Source: Guyanagaster necrorhizus
Taxonomy: Eukaryota > Basidiomycota > Agaricomycetes > Agaricales > Physalacriaceae
NCBI RefSeq assembly: GCF_019112545.1
Contig: NW_025064884.1
Coordinates: 62,001-126,000, forward strand
Direction: 5' to 3'
DNA length: 64,000 nucleotides
Numbering within the stretch: position 1 is the stretch's first letter; the number at the start of each line of letters is the position of its first letter. The translations under genes and the position numbers were made by a program. A model generated the notes under the pieces. That model ran no database searches, was not told the origin of the DNA, and saw only the letters and a program-made list of their open reading frames with translations. Shown in pieces: positions 1 through 11,500 of the stretch.

Positions 1-228
1 TCCGTGAGACGTGACAGTCTGTGTGAGGGTGGCAGTGCACCTGCTGGAAATACATCACGTGGTCCAGACTTAAATTCCAAAACGACGATAATAATAGCAA
101 CTCGAGAATTATCGCAGGTTGCCTGCTGCGTCGAACAGCAACTAAATCCGACCGCCAAGTGCCCGGACAGCACCGCCATCTTCATGACATCGAGAAGTTG
201 CAGGTAGTCGTTCTCTGAAATACCTACA

Positions 229-2615
229 ATGCCTGAGGAGGGGGTCATCGCCACTGCCGTCGCCACTTCCCTGGATTCCCTGTTGTCGCCCAAGGCCCAG
301 ACATTCGATGTCAACCGAACCGTTCGAGAATCTGTAGCAGAATCAGATTTCAATGATGTGGCGCTGGAGGATGATGCTCGATTCTCGACTGTCGCACTTT
401 CTTCGAGGCGTAGTAGTTCCAGTGCAGGCTCGTCGGTACATACCTTGGACAGATCTCGACCGCGTAGCAATTCATCCACTCTGGCATCGAGTTTTGAGGC
501 TCCTAAGAAGCCCTCTCACAAAAAATCAGCTTCTACGACGACGATACGGTCCAATAATAATCTCACGTTTCTTCTGGCAAGGCTGGAGGAGGATCCTACC
601 AAGCGGGGCAGCGTCGACGGACAAATCAGACTTCAAGAAGAATTCGCTCGTTTACAAAAGGAGAAAGAGTATCAAATAGAAACTGAAAATAGCAGCGACG
701 CTGAGGTTATTGACTGGGGTACGTCCATACCTGTAATATGGATTTTTTTGCTGATGCAATAAAATAGATTATTGGGGCGCTGTCATGTCTGGTGACGAAG
801 ATAATCTTCCTTGCATTTGCAATGCTTGATGCGCTTTTAGATTACCAGCAATTTGCCTCCGACGAATCAGAGAAACTTGCCCAGGCTATCGTCAAAGGGA
901 TCCCCGGATCTCTTCGAGGCATGATGTGGCAGCTTATGTAGAGGATCTATCTACTTTGTGACTGTTGAAACTAACGGTGAAGATGAAGGGCGGCATCAAA
1001 AGATCCAGAGCTAGAGAACACGTATGTGAAACTATTGAAGGAAACGAGTCCGCATGAGAAAGCTATAACGCGTGATTTAGGCAGGTAAGCTCTTGTTAAG
1101 CATCTCCATGCGCATGCCTGAAGTTTGAATGGACCAGAACATTTCCTCATCACGACTTCTTTACTGACGGCGACGGCATTGGGCAGGAGAACTTATTCAA
1201 TGTCCTCAAAGCATATTCTCTGTATGTTCCTACAGGGGCGAATGTTCATTTTACTTCTCTCATATTCTTCTGCCAGACATGATCCTCAGGTGGGATATTG
1301 CCAAGGTCTTCCGTTCGTAGTTGCCATATTACTGCTAAATGTTGGTTTCATCGTTGTGTTCGCGATATAATATCTCATGCATTATGCAGATGCCGGACGA
1401 AGAAGCTTTCTCCCTGTTGGTTCGGCTAATGTATGTTTACGACCTTCGCGGTCACTTTCTTCCCGAGATGCCGAAGCTACAACTACGTCTGGTAGGATCT
1501 GCCTGTTTTGTCGTGATGTTTGGCACTCATACCGCCTTAACAGTTTCAGGTCTGTCCTATTTATTTCAGCAAACGGTACAAGAGGATGACCAGACCCGTT
1601 TCTCTCAGTTTGACCGCTTGGTAGAGGAGCTTCTGCCTGTTCTCCATATACATTTCCTTCGCCAAGGTGTCAAGTCCAGCATGTTCTGTTCACAGTGGTT
1701 CTTGACGATGTTCAGCTACCGGTTTGATTGGGAGAGTTTTCACGTTCGGATCCAGCTCACTTCCATTGCAGATTCCCATTAGACGTTGTTTTCCGGATAT
1801 ATGACAACTGCCTAGCAAACGGGATTGAGGCCATATTTGGATTTAGTATCGCACTACTCCGCAAAAACGAGGACTTGCTACTGGGCCTCAAGTTCGATGA
1901 GATCCTGACGTTTCTCAACACGAAGCTCTTTGATAGATACAAGGTTTGAGACAGATAATATGTATATCGAAAACTTACGGATAATACTTACAGGCGCAGT
2001 CTACCGAAAGCGGAGATTCACACGAAGTCAAATATAACACAGACGAGTTCGTAAACGAAGCGGTATCGCTTCGGATAACGCCATTTCAATTGGATAACTA
2101 CAGTCACGAATACGATGACATTATGGTAAGTGCACCCCATTTTCGAGTGATATCAACTCAATGTGGGATCAAGCGTGAAGCCAACAAACATAAAGTTGAG
2201 ATGGACAAGCTCAGAACTGCGAACCGAAATTTATCTGCCAAAGTGTTGGTATCTGTCGTTTTTGATTGTCTGCCATACTCATTCGAAGTTAGCAAAAGCC
2301 TTGAAGCAGATTTTGCTCAACTAAGCACCGAGCATGTAGAATTATTGGTGAGTAGTGCCTTGCGTCCTGCCTAATGTCTTGCTAAAGCTCTGTACAGAAT
2401 GAGCTTGTAAAAGCAAGGTTACGAAATGAAGAAACAGAAGGAGAGCTGGTCCGGTATAAACTCTTGTTCGTGGCTTTTTACCTTCAAGCAATATCAGCTT
2501 CATGTTTTCTAGATATGCGGAAGCCATGCACCAAAACGAGGAGGGTCAATCATCTAATCGAATATCAAATTCCATAGTGTCGATGTTCAGCAGGAGAGGT
2601 AGTAGCAATGTTTGA
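229..2615 (+). CDS. TBC-domain Rab GTPase-activating protein (Gyp5/EVI5-like)
   Basis: Likely accelerates GTP hydrolysis by a Rab protein in membrane traffic. The first exon (229-718) encodes a Ser-rich disordered region. A 122-bp intron follows, with acceptor at 840, and the TBC domain is spread over many short exons. Both catalytic fingers are visible: the arginine finger in ITRDLGR (about 1065-1083) and the glutamine finger in VGYCQGL (about 1290-1310). After the TBC domain, exons from about 2000 to 2615 encode a Glu/Lys-rich predicted coiled coil, the arrangement of yeast Gyp5/Gyl1 and animal EVI5. The start is the first ATG of the long exon. The stop is the TGA at 2613-2615 after a basic SRRGSSNV tail. 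The Rab target cannot be read from sequence. Family call is strong; exact exon edges between 1080 and 2520 are less certain. Confidence 0.85.
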
Positions 2616-2729
2616 GTCGCGTCGAATTCCATGTAATATACACAATAATTATATTGTATTGCTGATGGGCGGATGTATCGGCCGAGATCGTTTTCATCTA
2701 CTACCGGAAGCGACCACGTACTTTGCTAA

Positions 2730-5137
2730 ATGCTTTTCTTGCGGCGTCAATGCATAACCTATAGTCAAAGGGCGCTTTTCTCTCTTCGTCCTACCTCCAG
2801 GGAAGTATGGACCACCCCAGCACGTCTTCGAAGGCATAACGGTGAGGCCGGTCGGACCACACAGAGTTACCGTCGACGGAATCCCTGGCTCGTTTATCCA
2901 ACGATGATTCTCGTTTTGTCCGGTCTCGGTTACGTTGCGTATAGTAACTCAAAGCCATTCAAGCATACGTTGCTCGCTATAGTTCGCTGCGCAAGAGTTG
3001 GAGGTACTTGCCTTTCGATGAATGGACTCGGGAACACTCATGAACGTGTTTAGAGGCTGCTGTACTCGGAGCCATCGACTACAAATGGATCTTTGCGCGA
3101 TCGTACGGAACGGAGGAAGAAATGGCGCAGGCATATTCAGAGTGCCACACGCGCAGCGCGAAGAGGGTATTGAAGGCTCTGCTGGCGAATGGAGGTGCGT
3201 AATTATTCTAAACTGCTCTCCATCGTTGACGTCGCAGAAGGTGTTTTCATAAAATTGGGGCAACATATGTCGTCTCTTATTATGCTGCCGAGGGAATGGA
3301 CCAGCACTATGAGGCCGCTGCAGGATCAGTGCGAGCCTACACCGTATGAAAATTTGGAAGCCCTATTTCTCTCTGACATGGGCGCATCTATAGACGAGCT
3401 GTTCGACGATTTCGACCCAAATCCCATTGGAGTGGCCAGTCTAGCGCAGGTACATGTCGGACATCATAAGGCCTCCGGTAAACGCGTTGCTGTCAAGGTA
3501 TAGAGCACTGTCTCCATCTTGAGACCATCCTCTCTCACCCATTCGTTAGCTACAACATCCTCACTTAGCAGAGTTTTGCGATATTGACATGGCAATGGTC
3601 GAAGTTGCTCTGGGTGCATGGCTTTTCTACTTATGTGCAGCAGCTTCACACTTATACCTTGAATAGGATGGATCAAATATTGGTTTCCAGAGTTCGAGTT
3701 CACTTGGCTTGGAGTACGGAGAAAGCTACTTATTCGATGTGGACTCGACTTATTTTTCTGCAGGAAGAGATGCGAGAGAATCTTCCTAAAGAGACGGATT
3801 TTGTCCACGAAGCAACAAATGCGAAGAAGACCGCCGACGACTTCAAGAATACGAGAACTTCTCTTTATATTCCCGAGGTCATTGTTGCTAAAAAACGAGT
3901 GCTCGTTATGGAATATATCCAAGGAGCCCGAGGTTCGTGATATCACCTCTTGTAAAACAGCTATTGATATTAGAATCATAGTGGATGATCTGGAATACTT
4001 GGCCGATGCCAACATCGACCGTAATAAAGTTGCTTTGGAGCTATCCCGCATATTTAATCAAATGATTTTCATCAACGGCTGGTTTCACGCGGTACGTTTG
4101 TGTTCAGCGTTTGGCAGACGACTAACAGTATAACCTGAAGGACCCTCACCTTGGTAATACGCTATTATTGAGGTTCTGCTGTCGAGCTAACCCGGAATTC
4201 AGGGAATCTATTAATTCGGCTTGCACCGCAAACGTCCAAATCTCCCTATAATTTTGAAGTCGTTCTACTTGATCATGGCTTGTACTTTGACCTTGATACG
4301 CCACTTCGTGTCAATTATGGCAAGTTCTGGCTCTCTCTTTTCGCCCCCGCTAGCGAGGCCGCCAATGCTGATCGCCGAAAATACGCTCAGTTAGTTGGGA
4401 ATGTTGGCCCGGACTTGTACCCTATATTTGAAGCAGCCATGACGGGACGTGCTGGTTTAGAGGGGACTTTCGAAAGCGGTACTTTCGAACGTGCCTCAGA
4501 TATGATGAGCATATCTCGACAAACCGAGGAGGAAGTACGGCTGATACAGGATACGATCATGATGCGAGAGGGGATGTTTGCATCGATTCTGCACGTCCTG
4601 AGACATGTCCCAAGGAGAGTGCTTATGGTGTTAAAGGTCAACGACCTGCTAAGGTGAGAGATGTGCGTCCGTTCTTTGTTGAGAGTCCATCCTCAAGATT
4701 CCAGGAATCTGGATCACTCTTTGATGACGACACACTCAAATGTATGTGTTGTTTCGTCAGTGTTGATCTTTCTGAGCGAGTTCACTTCCTAGGTTCGAAT
4801 ATTTTTGATCATGGCCAAATATTGTATATATGCGGTATGGCAAGACGATCGGTTGCGTGTAATAGACAGTATAAGAGACAGGGGATTGTTCTCGCTTGGC
4901 TTATTTTTTGACTATTTCAGGTGTTGGTGGTATGTAACTAACAGTTTCCCTGTCATATTCTCATATTCACTTCGTGACATGTCCGTTAGGCGATATCGAA
5001 AATCATACACGCAAGTCGTGTTGGCCGAATCCGTCATGGACATCCAAGCCCACTTTGTGATAACGAGGGCTTGGATTCGTGGGTTGTTGACCAAGGGGTT
5101 TAGAGGCGCGCATTTAGCTGCGGCTGGTCTCGCATGA
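2730..5137 (+). CDS. ABC1/ADCK (UbiB) family mitochondrial atypical kinase, Mcp2/ADCK1-like
   Basis: A UbiB-type atypical kinase-like protein, probably at the mitochondrial inner membrane. The N-terminus is Arg/Ser-rich, like a mitochondrial presequence, and is followed by a hydrophobic segment (YPTMILVLSGLGYVAY). Family motifs appear in order: KLGQ of the KxGQ signature (about 3258), the Ala-rich-loop equivalent VASLAQVH (about 3430), AVKV with the conserved Lys (about 3490), FVHEA (about 3803), DPHLGN split by an intron near 4155, and LLDHG (about 4270). The order and spacing fit ADCK1/ADCK5 and yeast Mcp2 rather than Coq8. Mcp2-type proteins are linked to mitochondrial lipid homeostasis, so that role is inferred. 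The stop at 5135-5137 lies 52 bp from the stop of the convergent amidotransferase gene. About nine short introns. Confidence 0.85.
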
Positions 5138-5189
5138 AGACATCAAAAGTAGTAAATGCATTTTGTCATCAACCATGATACATTTAATC

Positions 5190-6973
5190 CTATGTTTTTA
5201 CGAGGACGAGCACTATTTCCCTAACGGTCTTAGCGTCTGCTCTTCCTTTCGTCTCCTTCATGACCCAGCCTACGATTTTGTTAACCACATTATAGTGTCC
5301 AGCTCGAAGAGCCGCAACCTCGTCAGGCAGTGCGTTAACAGCTCGCACACAGACCGATTGAAGATCATCCTTAGATGACGAAGACATGGCTATCAAGTTC
5401 AAGTTTACTGCTAACTGTTGAACAGAGGTTTCCAGAGTAATTGACGGGTCCGTCAACATATGTCGAAGTAACAACTTCCCTGACGGTCGGGTTACACGGT
5501 TTGATGCAACAAGGTCGATCAGTTCACCCAGCTGATAGGGTGTTATGCGCTTCGAGGTGAAATTTGTTGAGAGTTGGCCATGTAAGGAGTGCAATATCCT
5601 GTTGAATATAAATGCAAGTGAAACTAAACGGATTATCAACTTGCCAATTGATGACGTCCTTGGGATCTCTATCTTTGTTAGCACAAACATTTTCAAAGTA
5701 GGCCACAGCACTCATATCAGGGTCCTGATATGATGTTTCGTCCAAATTGATATTGTCTTCGCCGTCGTATCCTATATCTCTTCCTGTGTCTAGGCCCATG
5801 AGGACATCGATAGCAGTCTGAGTGACACCAAAAGCCTCATAGGTGTCGATAAGACGCTTGCGCAGGGCATCCGGAAACGGGGGAAGGCTATCCATCACTT
5901 GTTGTATTTGGGCCTACCCAAAAAAAGATGAGATAGTTCGTGCGGTTGGAATGACAAATTTTTACCACTGAAACGTGCAGAATACCGAGATTGGGATCAG
6001 GCATATAGCGGTACTCTGGAGCGTCCTCTTTAGAACGGAGTTTGTACGTGTCCCAACGATGGTGATCGAAGCCCCGTGTCTCTTGAGGTACAATGCGAGA
6101 AGACATTAAGAGAGCCTTTTGTCTGGCAATTTCGCAATCTAAAATAGTCAATAATCGAAGATATACCGCGCAAGTGCGAACTAACTGATGGCAGCAACCA
6201 TAAATTTGACACTATTGAGATTTTTGATTTCGCATCGGGTACCAAAGGGTTCACCAGGACGGTGTATCGAAACATTGACATCACACCGCATGGATCCCTG
6301 CTTTGATGGGTAAGCAACGACACAATAACAGCCATTAGACCTGCCGTGTCCATGTTCCCGTCACAGGCGCCAACAGCGCGCAAGGTAGTTTGGAGGGCGC
6401 GCACATATTCCGCGGCTTCGTCTGGCGACTGTAAGTCAGGCTCCGTCACGATTTCCAGAAGGCCAGCTCCGGCTCTGTTGAGATCGATGAGGGAGGTTCG
6501 TGTCTGAGGGTCGAATATCGACTTGGCGGTATCCTACGACGCTATTAGCGACTATGCAACATGAGAAGGACTCTGGTTCGTGCCTGCTCCAATTGTATCT
6601 GCTTTATTCTGATCTTTCTCCCCAGCGTTGGCAAAGTAAGATAACCGTCCGTCGCTATCGGTGCATAGTGCTGCGTTATTTGGTATCCAGACGGCAAGTC
6701 CGAATAGAAGTAATGCTTCCTGTCGAACGATGAACGTTGTTGGATATCACAGTTTAGAGCGAGCGATGCTCTAAGTGCCAGGAACAAGCATTTGGGATTA
6801 AGCTTGGGTAGGGTCCCAGGGAAGGCAGCGTCGACGACGTTGAAAGTTGTGTTAGGTGGATGGGTCAATAGCGAGGTCGACGCGCTTGAAAATAATTTTT
6901 GGCGAGATTTGATTTGTGCATGCGTCTCAATGCCCAGGACGACATGCCAGCCATCCAGGAGCAGTCGCGACAT
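5190..6973 (-). CDS. PET112: Mitochondrial glutamyl-tRNA(Gln) amidotransferase subunit B (GatB/Pet112)
   Basis: Subunit B of the tRNA-dependent amidotransferase that converts Glu-tRNA(Gln) to Gln-tRNA(Gln) in mitochondria. The N-terminal part carries the GatB hallmark GIETHAQI close to the start and [15 protein letters not shown] (encoded about 6680-6725). The C-terminal half (5190-5711) is a helical GatB/YqeY-type tail ending VLVLVKT. A stop lies in frame two codons upstream of the ATG at 6973, so the start is fixed unless a 5' exon exists. The protein lacks an obvious long presequence, so a missed targeting exon is possible. It runs in tandem with the PC4-like gene, 101 bp away. Confidence 0.9.
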
Positions 6974-7074
6974 GAATCAAGAAAGCAAGACGTTCATAAG
7001 AGATGTCAATGGTGGTTGAAAGCTAAGTACACACAAATAATACAACACAAGATATAACTAAGTATTCAAAGTAT

Positions 7075-7775
7075 TCATTTCTTCACTGTCGCAAAGAGTT
7101 GATCAATAGTATTCGCGCCCATCTTGAGTGTCTCCCACTGAAAACATCGTGAGAAAGATGGCACAAGGCAAAGCGAGAGGGAATGGACCTGTTCCAGTGA
7201 CAGAGAAATGCCCTTTTTCCCTGGCTTTTCATCCCCCTCTTGGCCATAGAACTCCCGTATATCGAGCAGAGGCATGCCTTTGAAGCTTCGGACAGTCGCG
7301 CGTTTCTTCTTTCCAAGATCGATGTATTTGTCGCCGTCGGATGTCTTGTGCACGACAACTTCGGCGTCAAACTGTGAGTCGTTGGGCACATTAAGGACCT
7401 TGGACAGACCATATCAGCGGGAAACACACCTTTGCCTTAGATTTAGCATCAATATGTTCGTCTTCGTCACTCGACTCTTCTGTCTTTTTTGTCTTCTAAG
7501 AATTGTGAACCACCTAGACGCGTCAACATTCAATGATGTACGCATACCTTGTTATGCGATGGCTTGGATTTCCCCTTCTTGGGAAATGACGCGTCCTCGT
7601 CACCTGAACTTTCGCTCCTTTCGGCCTATCGTTGCTCAGCCACTGTACATCCAAACGGTGAGACGCGAAGTCAGACCTTGATACGTTTCGGTTTCTGCTT
7701 GGACTCGGAGGCATCAGGCGCGTCGTCACAATAAAGGCCTCGTTCCTCAGACTCGGCTACCTTTCGTTTAGCCAT
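7075..7775 (-). CDS. SUB1: PC4/Sub1-type transcriptional coactivator (ssDNA-binding)
   Basis: Homologue of human PC4 and yeast Sub1, a nuclear ssDNA-binding coactivator of RNA polymerase II. The first exons encode a short basic start (MAKRKVAESEE) and two Ser/Asp/Glu-rich acidic stretches, with basic patches KKGKSKPSHNK and AKSKAK. Such an acidic, phosphorylatable leader is usual in the family. The PC4 fold follows: KYIDLGKKKRATVRSFKG, then DIREFYG and KKGISLSLEQ, and after an intron WETLKMGANTIDQLFATVKK at the C-terminus. Several short introns split the reading frame. The gene is divergent from the Tom1 gene, 756 bp away. Confidence 0.9.
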
Positions 7776-8531
7776 TGGGTTGGTGAAGACGACGGCAGAG
7801 GATTGCAGTAGTCTTGCATGTGTAAGATATATGGCAAAGAAATCGCAGGATCACGTGTCAGCTACGATGCTGACGTCATGATCAGTGTCTAATCACTACA
7901 GTCAGTTGCAGTGTCAGCAATGCGTCGGGTCGCCATGTTGTGGTCAGAAAGGGCTCTTCGCCTGGCTGAATGCCACAGTTCTCAATGTCTTGATGTCCTT
8001 TCTGGAATTGAGGTGCCTCGGTCTTCCATCTGCAGTATTTCGATGCTTTGTTCAGCTTATTCTACACAAGGACAACATAAACAGAGATGGGCTAATTACA
8101 GTTCGGCAAGATAATTTCACAAGACTTGATAGAAACTCAGTTCAGCACTCACTGGCAGATCTCAAGAGTCCGAACCCTTCCAACCTCGGGAAGTGACATC
8201 TATCCCAATCGCTCAGGAATATTATTCACGTTCTATCGTGCAAAAATAACCAGCTATCAGTTATCGATAAAGTTTTGTGGTATAAGAAAGGGTTTTTGTT
8301 TTTTCTAAGCGTTTTTAAGTTGCTGGAAGTGAAATTATGTGTGACGTGTCGTGACATATTACAAATATGCCAGATTAAGCAGCTGACGCGTGCAAACGTC
8401 TGAGGCTGCCAACCGCCTCTTCGAGATCGCTCTGAGTCTCAACTTCCTTCCATCACTATCCACTCCCACCACCTCACCCAAATTAATCGTGGCTTTGTGG
8501 ATTCCACATTTTTTGTGAGCTCTTCGTGAAA
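7776..8531 (+). other. Divergent intergenic region between SUB1 and TOM1
   Basis: Non-genic by recognition and probably the promoter region for both flanking genes. It holds a CACGTG E-box core (about 7854) and a perfect TGACGTCA palindrome (7871-7878). A plus-strand open frame starts with an ATG near 7920 and runs to 8114; a second one runs from about 8118 to 8308. Neither resembles a protein I know, so I do not call them genes. The 70 bp before the Tom1 ATG are pyrimidine-rich, as is common at fungal transcription starts. Confidence 0.5.
7871..7878. promoter_or_regulatory. CRE-like palindrome TGACGTCA
   Basis: A perfect 8-bp CRE/ATF palindrome sits 96 bp upstream of the PC4/Sub1 ATG (minus strand), with a CACGTG core about 15 bp away. 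Both are typical bZIP and bHLH sites, but short motifs of this kind also arise by chance. Confidence 0.3.
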
Positions 8532-11500
8532 ATGAAGATTCTTCACAAATCAAAGAGGGCAGTGCCGCCGGTACAGTAAAAAAAGTTTACTGTATGATAC
8601 GTTTACTCACCGATGCGCGTCTTCGTGTAGCCGCCTCCTGTAGCAGAACTTATCGCCAAGCTTCAGAACACGCCAAACGACGAACTTCCCAAGACATTAG
8701 GAGATATTGTTGTCTGGAAGTGGCAGCGTTCGGACCTGAACGCTTGGATAAAGGTCTTGAACAAGTTTGACGCCATTTTGGAGGAGTTAATTCGCGATTA
8801 CACCATTGACAAACTTCAGATATCGCCTTTCACGATAGAGAGCCGCAGTCTGCTCACAGAGATATTGAGGTTTGAGCGCTTGCTGTTAGAGAATTCGACG
8901 AACCGAAAGATGTTTAACTCTTACGATGTCAGTCGGACTCAGCCCTGTACCCCTTAAAATTTATCTGACTATACCTTTCAGCGCCTCAACAGTCTCCTTT
9001 TTACGTCTGATCTTGATATCCTTATCCTCACTCTCAAGCTGGTGCTGCGTCCGTCACAACAGTATTCAGCCCAGCCATCTGTTTCACAAGCGCTCAATAT
9101 TTCCACGCCACGACTCCAGTCACTTGCAAAGCGCTGGCCTCACCTCAGGGAGTATGGTGTAGGTCTCGTCGACCTCTCAGTCGGCAATGATACTTCAGAC
9201 GTTGAAGCTCTTCCCGTCGAGGCCAGGAAAGTCCATTTCACGTATTACAGAACCGATGCCGGCTCCGGCAGCGATAAGGCGAAGGGTATGGATACAGACG
9301 TTCCCGAAGCATCTAGCTCGCAGCCGAAGACGGCGCCTCCTGGCGCCGTCAGCATTCACATTGATGAGTCAACATTACAGTCCAAGTCGGAGATGGAGAT
9401 TTTGGCTGATACGATTGAGAAATATTCGGTACCGGATTCCGAAAAATTCGAGCTGCTCTGCCGGATTCGTGCTGCTGTGGTGTTGAGGAAGGGGAAGGAA
9501 GACGACAGAGAGAAATTAGTGATCATCCGACTCTTGGCTATAGCCATCTTTGGCCATACACATCCTGAAGCTCAAGCAACGTCCTCCATCTTTCTTTACG
9601 AGCCCGACTTGATCACTCATGTTGCTGAATTACTCCAAGCTGACAAGGGCATCCCTATCGCTGTTCAGACAGCCGCTATATCTGCACTTGACGCGCTTGC
9701 GAGATACCGATCAAAGATCCAAGAAGTCCTCACATCAGTGAATGCCGGTGTCAACCATGGCATTCTGATGGGTCTATTGCGCAAGACCGTGGGCGACATT
9801 GCCAACCCAGGATCGTCCGTTCCGAATTCATTCGCGGAAGCCTTGTTGTCTTTTGTAACCTTTATCGCTTCTCATGCATCTGGAGGCAATATGGTCGTAG
9901 GTGCTGGTCTTATCCCTCTCCTCATCCAGATTTTGGAAAACAGGATTCCGGATCGGCTGTCTGTTTTGTCGAAGACGATGCAATTGGTCGATAACGTGCT
10001 GTATAGCTTCACCAATGCTTTCAACCTTTTCTGCACGTCGCGTGGCGTTGATACTCTGGTTGAGAGAATCGAGGTCTGTTGATTTATCTTGTAAAGTTCT
10101 ATTCTAATCATTATATTGCATAGTTTGAGATCTCGTTCAACGTCAAGGAACACGGAGATCATCAGAAGTCTCGGGAAATATATGGATCCCACAGTGCGAT
10201 TATGAATTACTCCGCCATTTTGCTCCTCTGATCCCGTCTGCTCAGGTGAAATACCAGTTGCGCGCGCTGCAGTTCTTAAACATATTCTACGATCAATGCA
10301 TCGTATGATGCAATCCTCTGGAACATCAGAAGGTCTCCGGGGGTTAATTGATACCTCCATCCTGAAGTCCATCAAGAAAATAATTGAATATCGCGGCCTC
10401 TTTGGTGCAAGTGTTCTGCCCATAGGTACGTTACTATCATCACACCCTATGCCGTAGTATTGAAGGCCTATAGCGATCAATATCATGGCAACCTTTGTCC
10501 ATAATGAACCGACATCTCTTGCTGTGATTCAGGAAGCTGGTTTGCCTGAGGCTTTCTATAAGGCCATCGAACTAGGGTTGGAGCCGGCCATCGAGGTACG
10601 GGCTAATTTTTGAGCTCCATTACCGTTTGTTTAAACAAATATAGGTCATACAAGCTATCCCTAATGCAATCGGTGCTCTTTGCCTCAATGAAGTGGGTCA
10701 AGCTCAACTCACAGCGAGGCCGAGCATCATACCTTCCATATTCTCCATATTCACCTCTGACCGACATTTGAAAGTCCTCCTTGAGAAAGAAAACGCTGTC
10801 CTCATAGGTACTGCAATCGATGAACTAGTTCGACATCACCCTCTTCTTAAGGGTCCAGTCTTCGATTCTCTCAGGGCTACGCTGAGCAAGATCGAGAACC
10901 TGGGAAATGCCTTCGAGCCACCGGAGGAGGTGAAACAGTGGTATAAACTTGTTGCTGTGTCGACTGTGACGCCATCATCAGATGAAGATGTTACAATGGA
11001 GGATGTTCAAATTGGTGGCCAGGCATCTATTCCTGCACCAAGAACGGCTGAGGACAAGAAACTAAGCGAAGAAGGTGTCCAAAAGGCGCATGATAATCAT
11101 ATCGTGTCGTTTATCGACGTCTTGGGCCGCGTAAGTTATCATCTGCAATCTAATGCTCAAAATGCGTGTTCACGAAGTTTATCGTAGTTTCTTGAAGGAC
11201 TTTTCCAGCATACGCCACATTGCAGAGACTTTATTTCCTCCACTGATGGTCTCGCCAGCTTGGGTAGACTAACGGCTCTCCCTTGCCTTCCGTACGATTT
11301 CGCCAACAGCCTTGCATCAGATTCTATGGTTCAGGTCATGCGTACAATGACTGAAGTAGCAACAAGCGAGACTCTTCTCCACTTGGCGAAACTAGTTAAA
11401 GAGTCCCTAGAATTGACCCAGAACTTTTGGGGCGCTTTGGAAGACAAATCTAAACTTTTACAGTTTGTTGAGCTCGCAAGTGAGTCATGATATCTGATAT

